Assembly: GCA_015062925.1 (NCBI GenBank)
Contig: SUTL01000009.1
Location: 1-42,549 of the forward strand
Source: Methanobrevibacter thaueri
Lineage (GTDB): Archaea > Methanobacteriota > Methanobacteria > Methanobacteriales > Methanobacteriaceae
DNA: 42,549 nt
Reading direction: 5' to 3'
Position 1 is the stretch's first letter, and each line of letters opens with the position of its first letter. Below are positions 42,380 to 42,549 of this stretch, one piece after another. Both the position numbers and the translations under genes were made by a program. The notes beneath the pieces were generated by a model. That model saw nothing but the letters and a program-made list of their open reading frames with translations, had not been told where the DNA came from and searched no databases.

Positions 42380-42549
42380 ATTATAATATGTAAGGTTTAT
42401 ATTTTTAATATATAATAAAATTAACCACTGCTAGAAACTTAAGATTTTTTTGAATTTTTTTCTTATTTTCACTATTTATTTCGACTAATTTTTCTTTAAT
42501 TTATTTAATTTTATCTATTATTATTCTAATACTATTTTATTTATTTTTA

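Noticed and set aside
1-42549. tRNA, rRNA, riboswitch and CRISPR features
   Set aside because: No GC-rich cloverleaf, rRNA-like or riboswitch-like block was noticed when reading the spacers; this cannot exclude small RNAs without a covariance-model search.

Overview
The window is very AT-rich and comes from a methanogenic archaeon of the order Methanobacteriales, most likely a host-associated Methanobrevibacter. The evidence is a methanogenesis marker 11 gene, archaeal RadA and RPA, CfbA-type sirohydrochlorin chelatases, archaeal TATA boxes, and Shine-Dalgarno sites of the GGTGAT/GAGG type that repeatedly fix the start codon. I did not try to assign a species.

Layout. (1) 1-3509: RPA and RadA, a DNA replication/recombination pair; RadA runs off the left edge. 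(2) 3672-20525: a surface-polysaccharide region. It holds a polyprenyl-phosphate sugar transferase, three family 2 glycosyltransferases, a TagB/TagF-like transferase, two tiny tandem membrane proteins, rfbA-rfbC-rfbB, four tandem TPR genes, a barstar-barnase pair coupled to rfbD, a UDP-ManNAc dehydrogenase and a DUF2264 protein. (3) 20623-24877: leuC-leuD-leuB, a 38-residue membrane protein, ribH and methanogenesis marker 11. (4) 24926-33755: an unusual membrane glycosyltransferase, Tex, a HEAT-repeat protein, a double PurE, a UbiD-family decarboxylase, an AmrS-like radical SAM enzyme and ThiL. (5) 33820-36789: two His-rich CbiX/CfbA chelatases, a Zn-ribbon/OB (DUF35) protein and a PDDEXK/Rpn-like protein. 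(6) 37054-38851: a pair of pilin-like or membrane-anchored unknowns. (7) 38848-42344: a leftward operon of a membrane-anchored unknown, CbiH fused to a Cys-rich domain, PhoU/RCK_C and a double MgtE.

How the genes fit together. RfbA, RfbB, RfbC and RfbD make dTDP-L-rhamnose. WecC would supply an acidic amino sugar. The sugar transferase starts a lipid-linked glycan and the glycosyltransferases extend it. The four TPR genes and the barnase/barstar pair sit between rfbA and rfbD, so they split the rhamnose pathway in two.

The most striking finding is a secreted barnase-type ribonuclease with all catalytic residues, followed by its barstar inhibitor and translationally coupled to rfbD. Other notable points are a mosaic TPR array whose gene junctions are better conserved than the gene interiors, a pair of three-helix half-transporters, several fused or duplicated proteins (RPA, PurE, CbiX, MgtE, CbiH-Cys), TTG starts backed by strong ribosome binding sites, and hairpin terminators that overlap stop codons between convergent genes. 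No rRNA, tRNA, CRISPR array or intact insertion sequence was seen.
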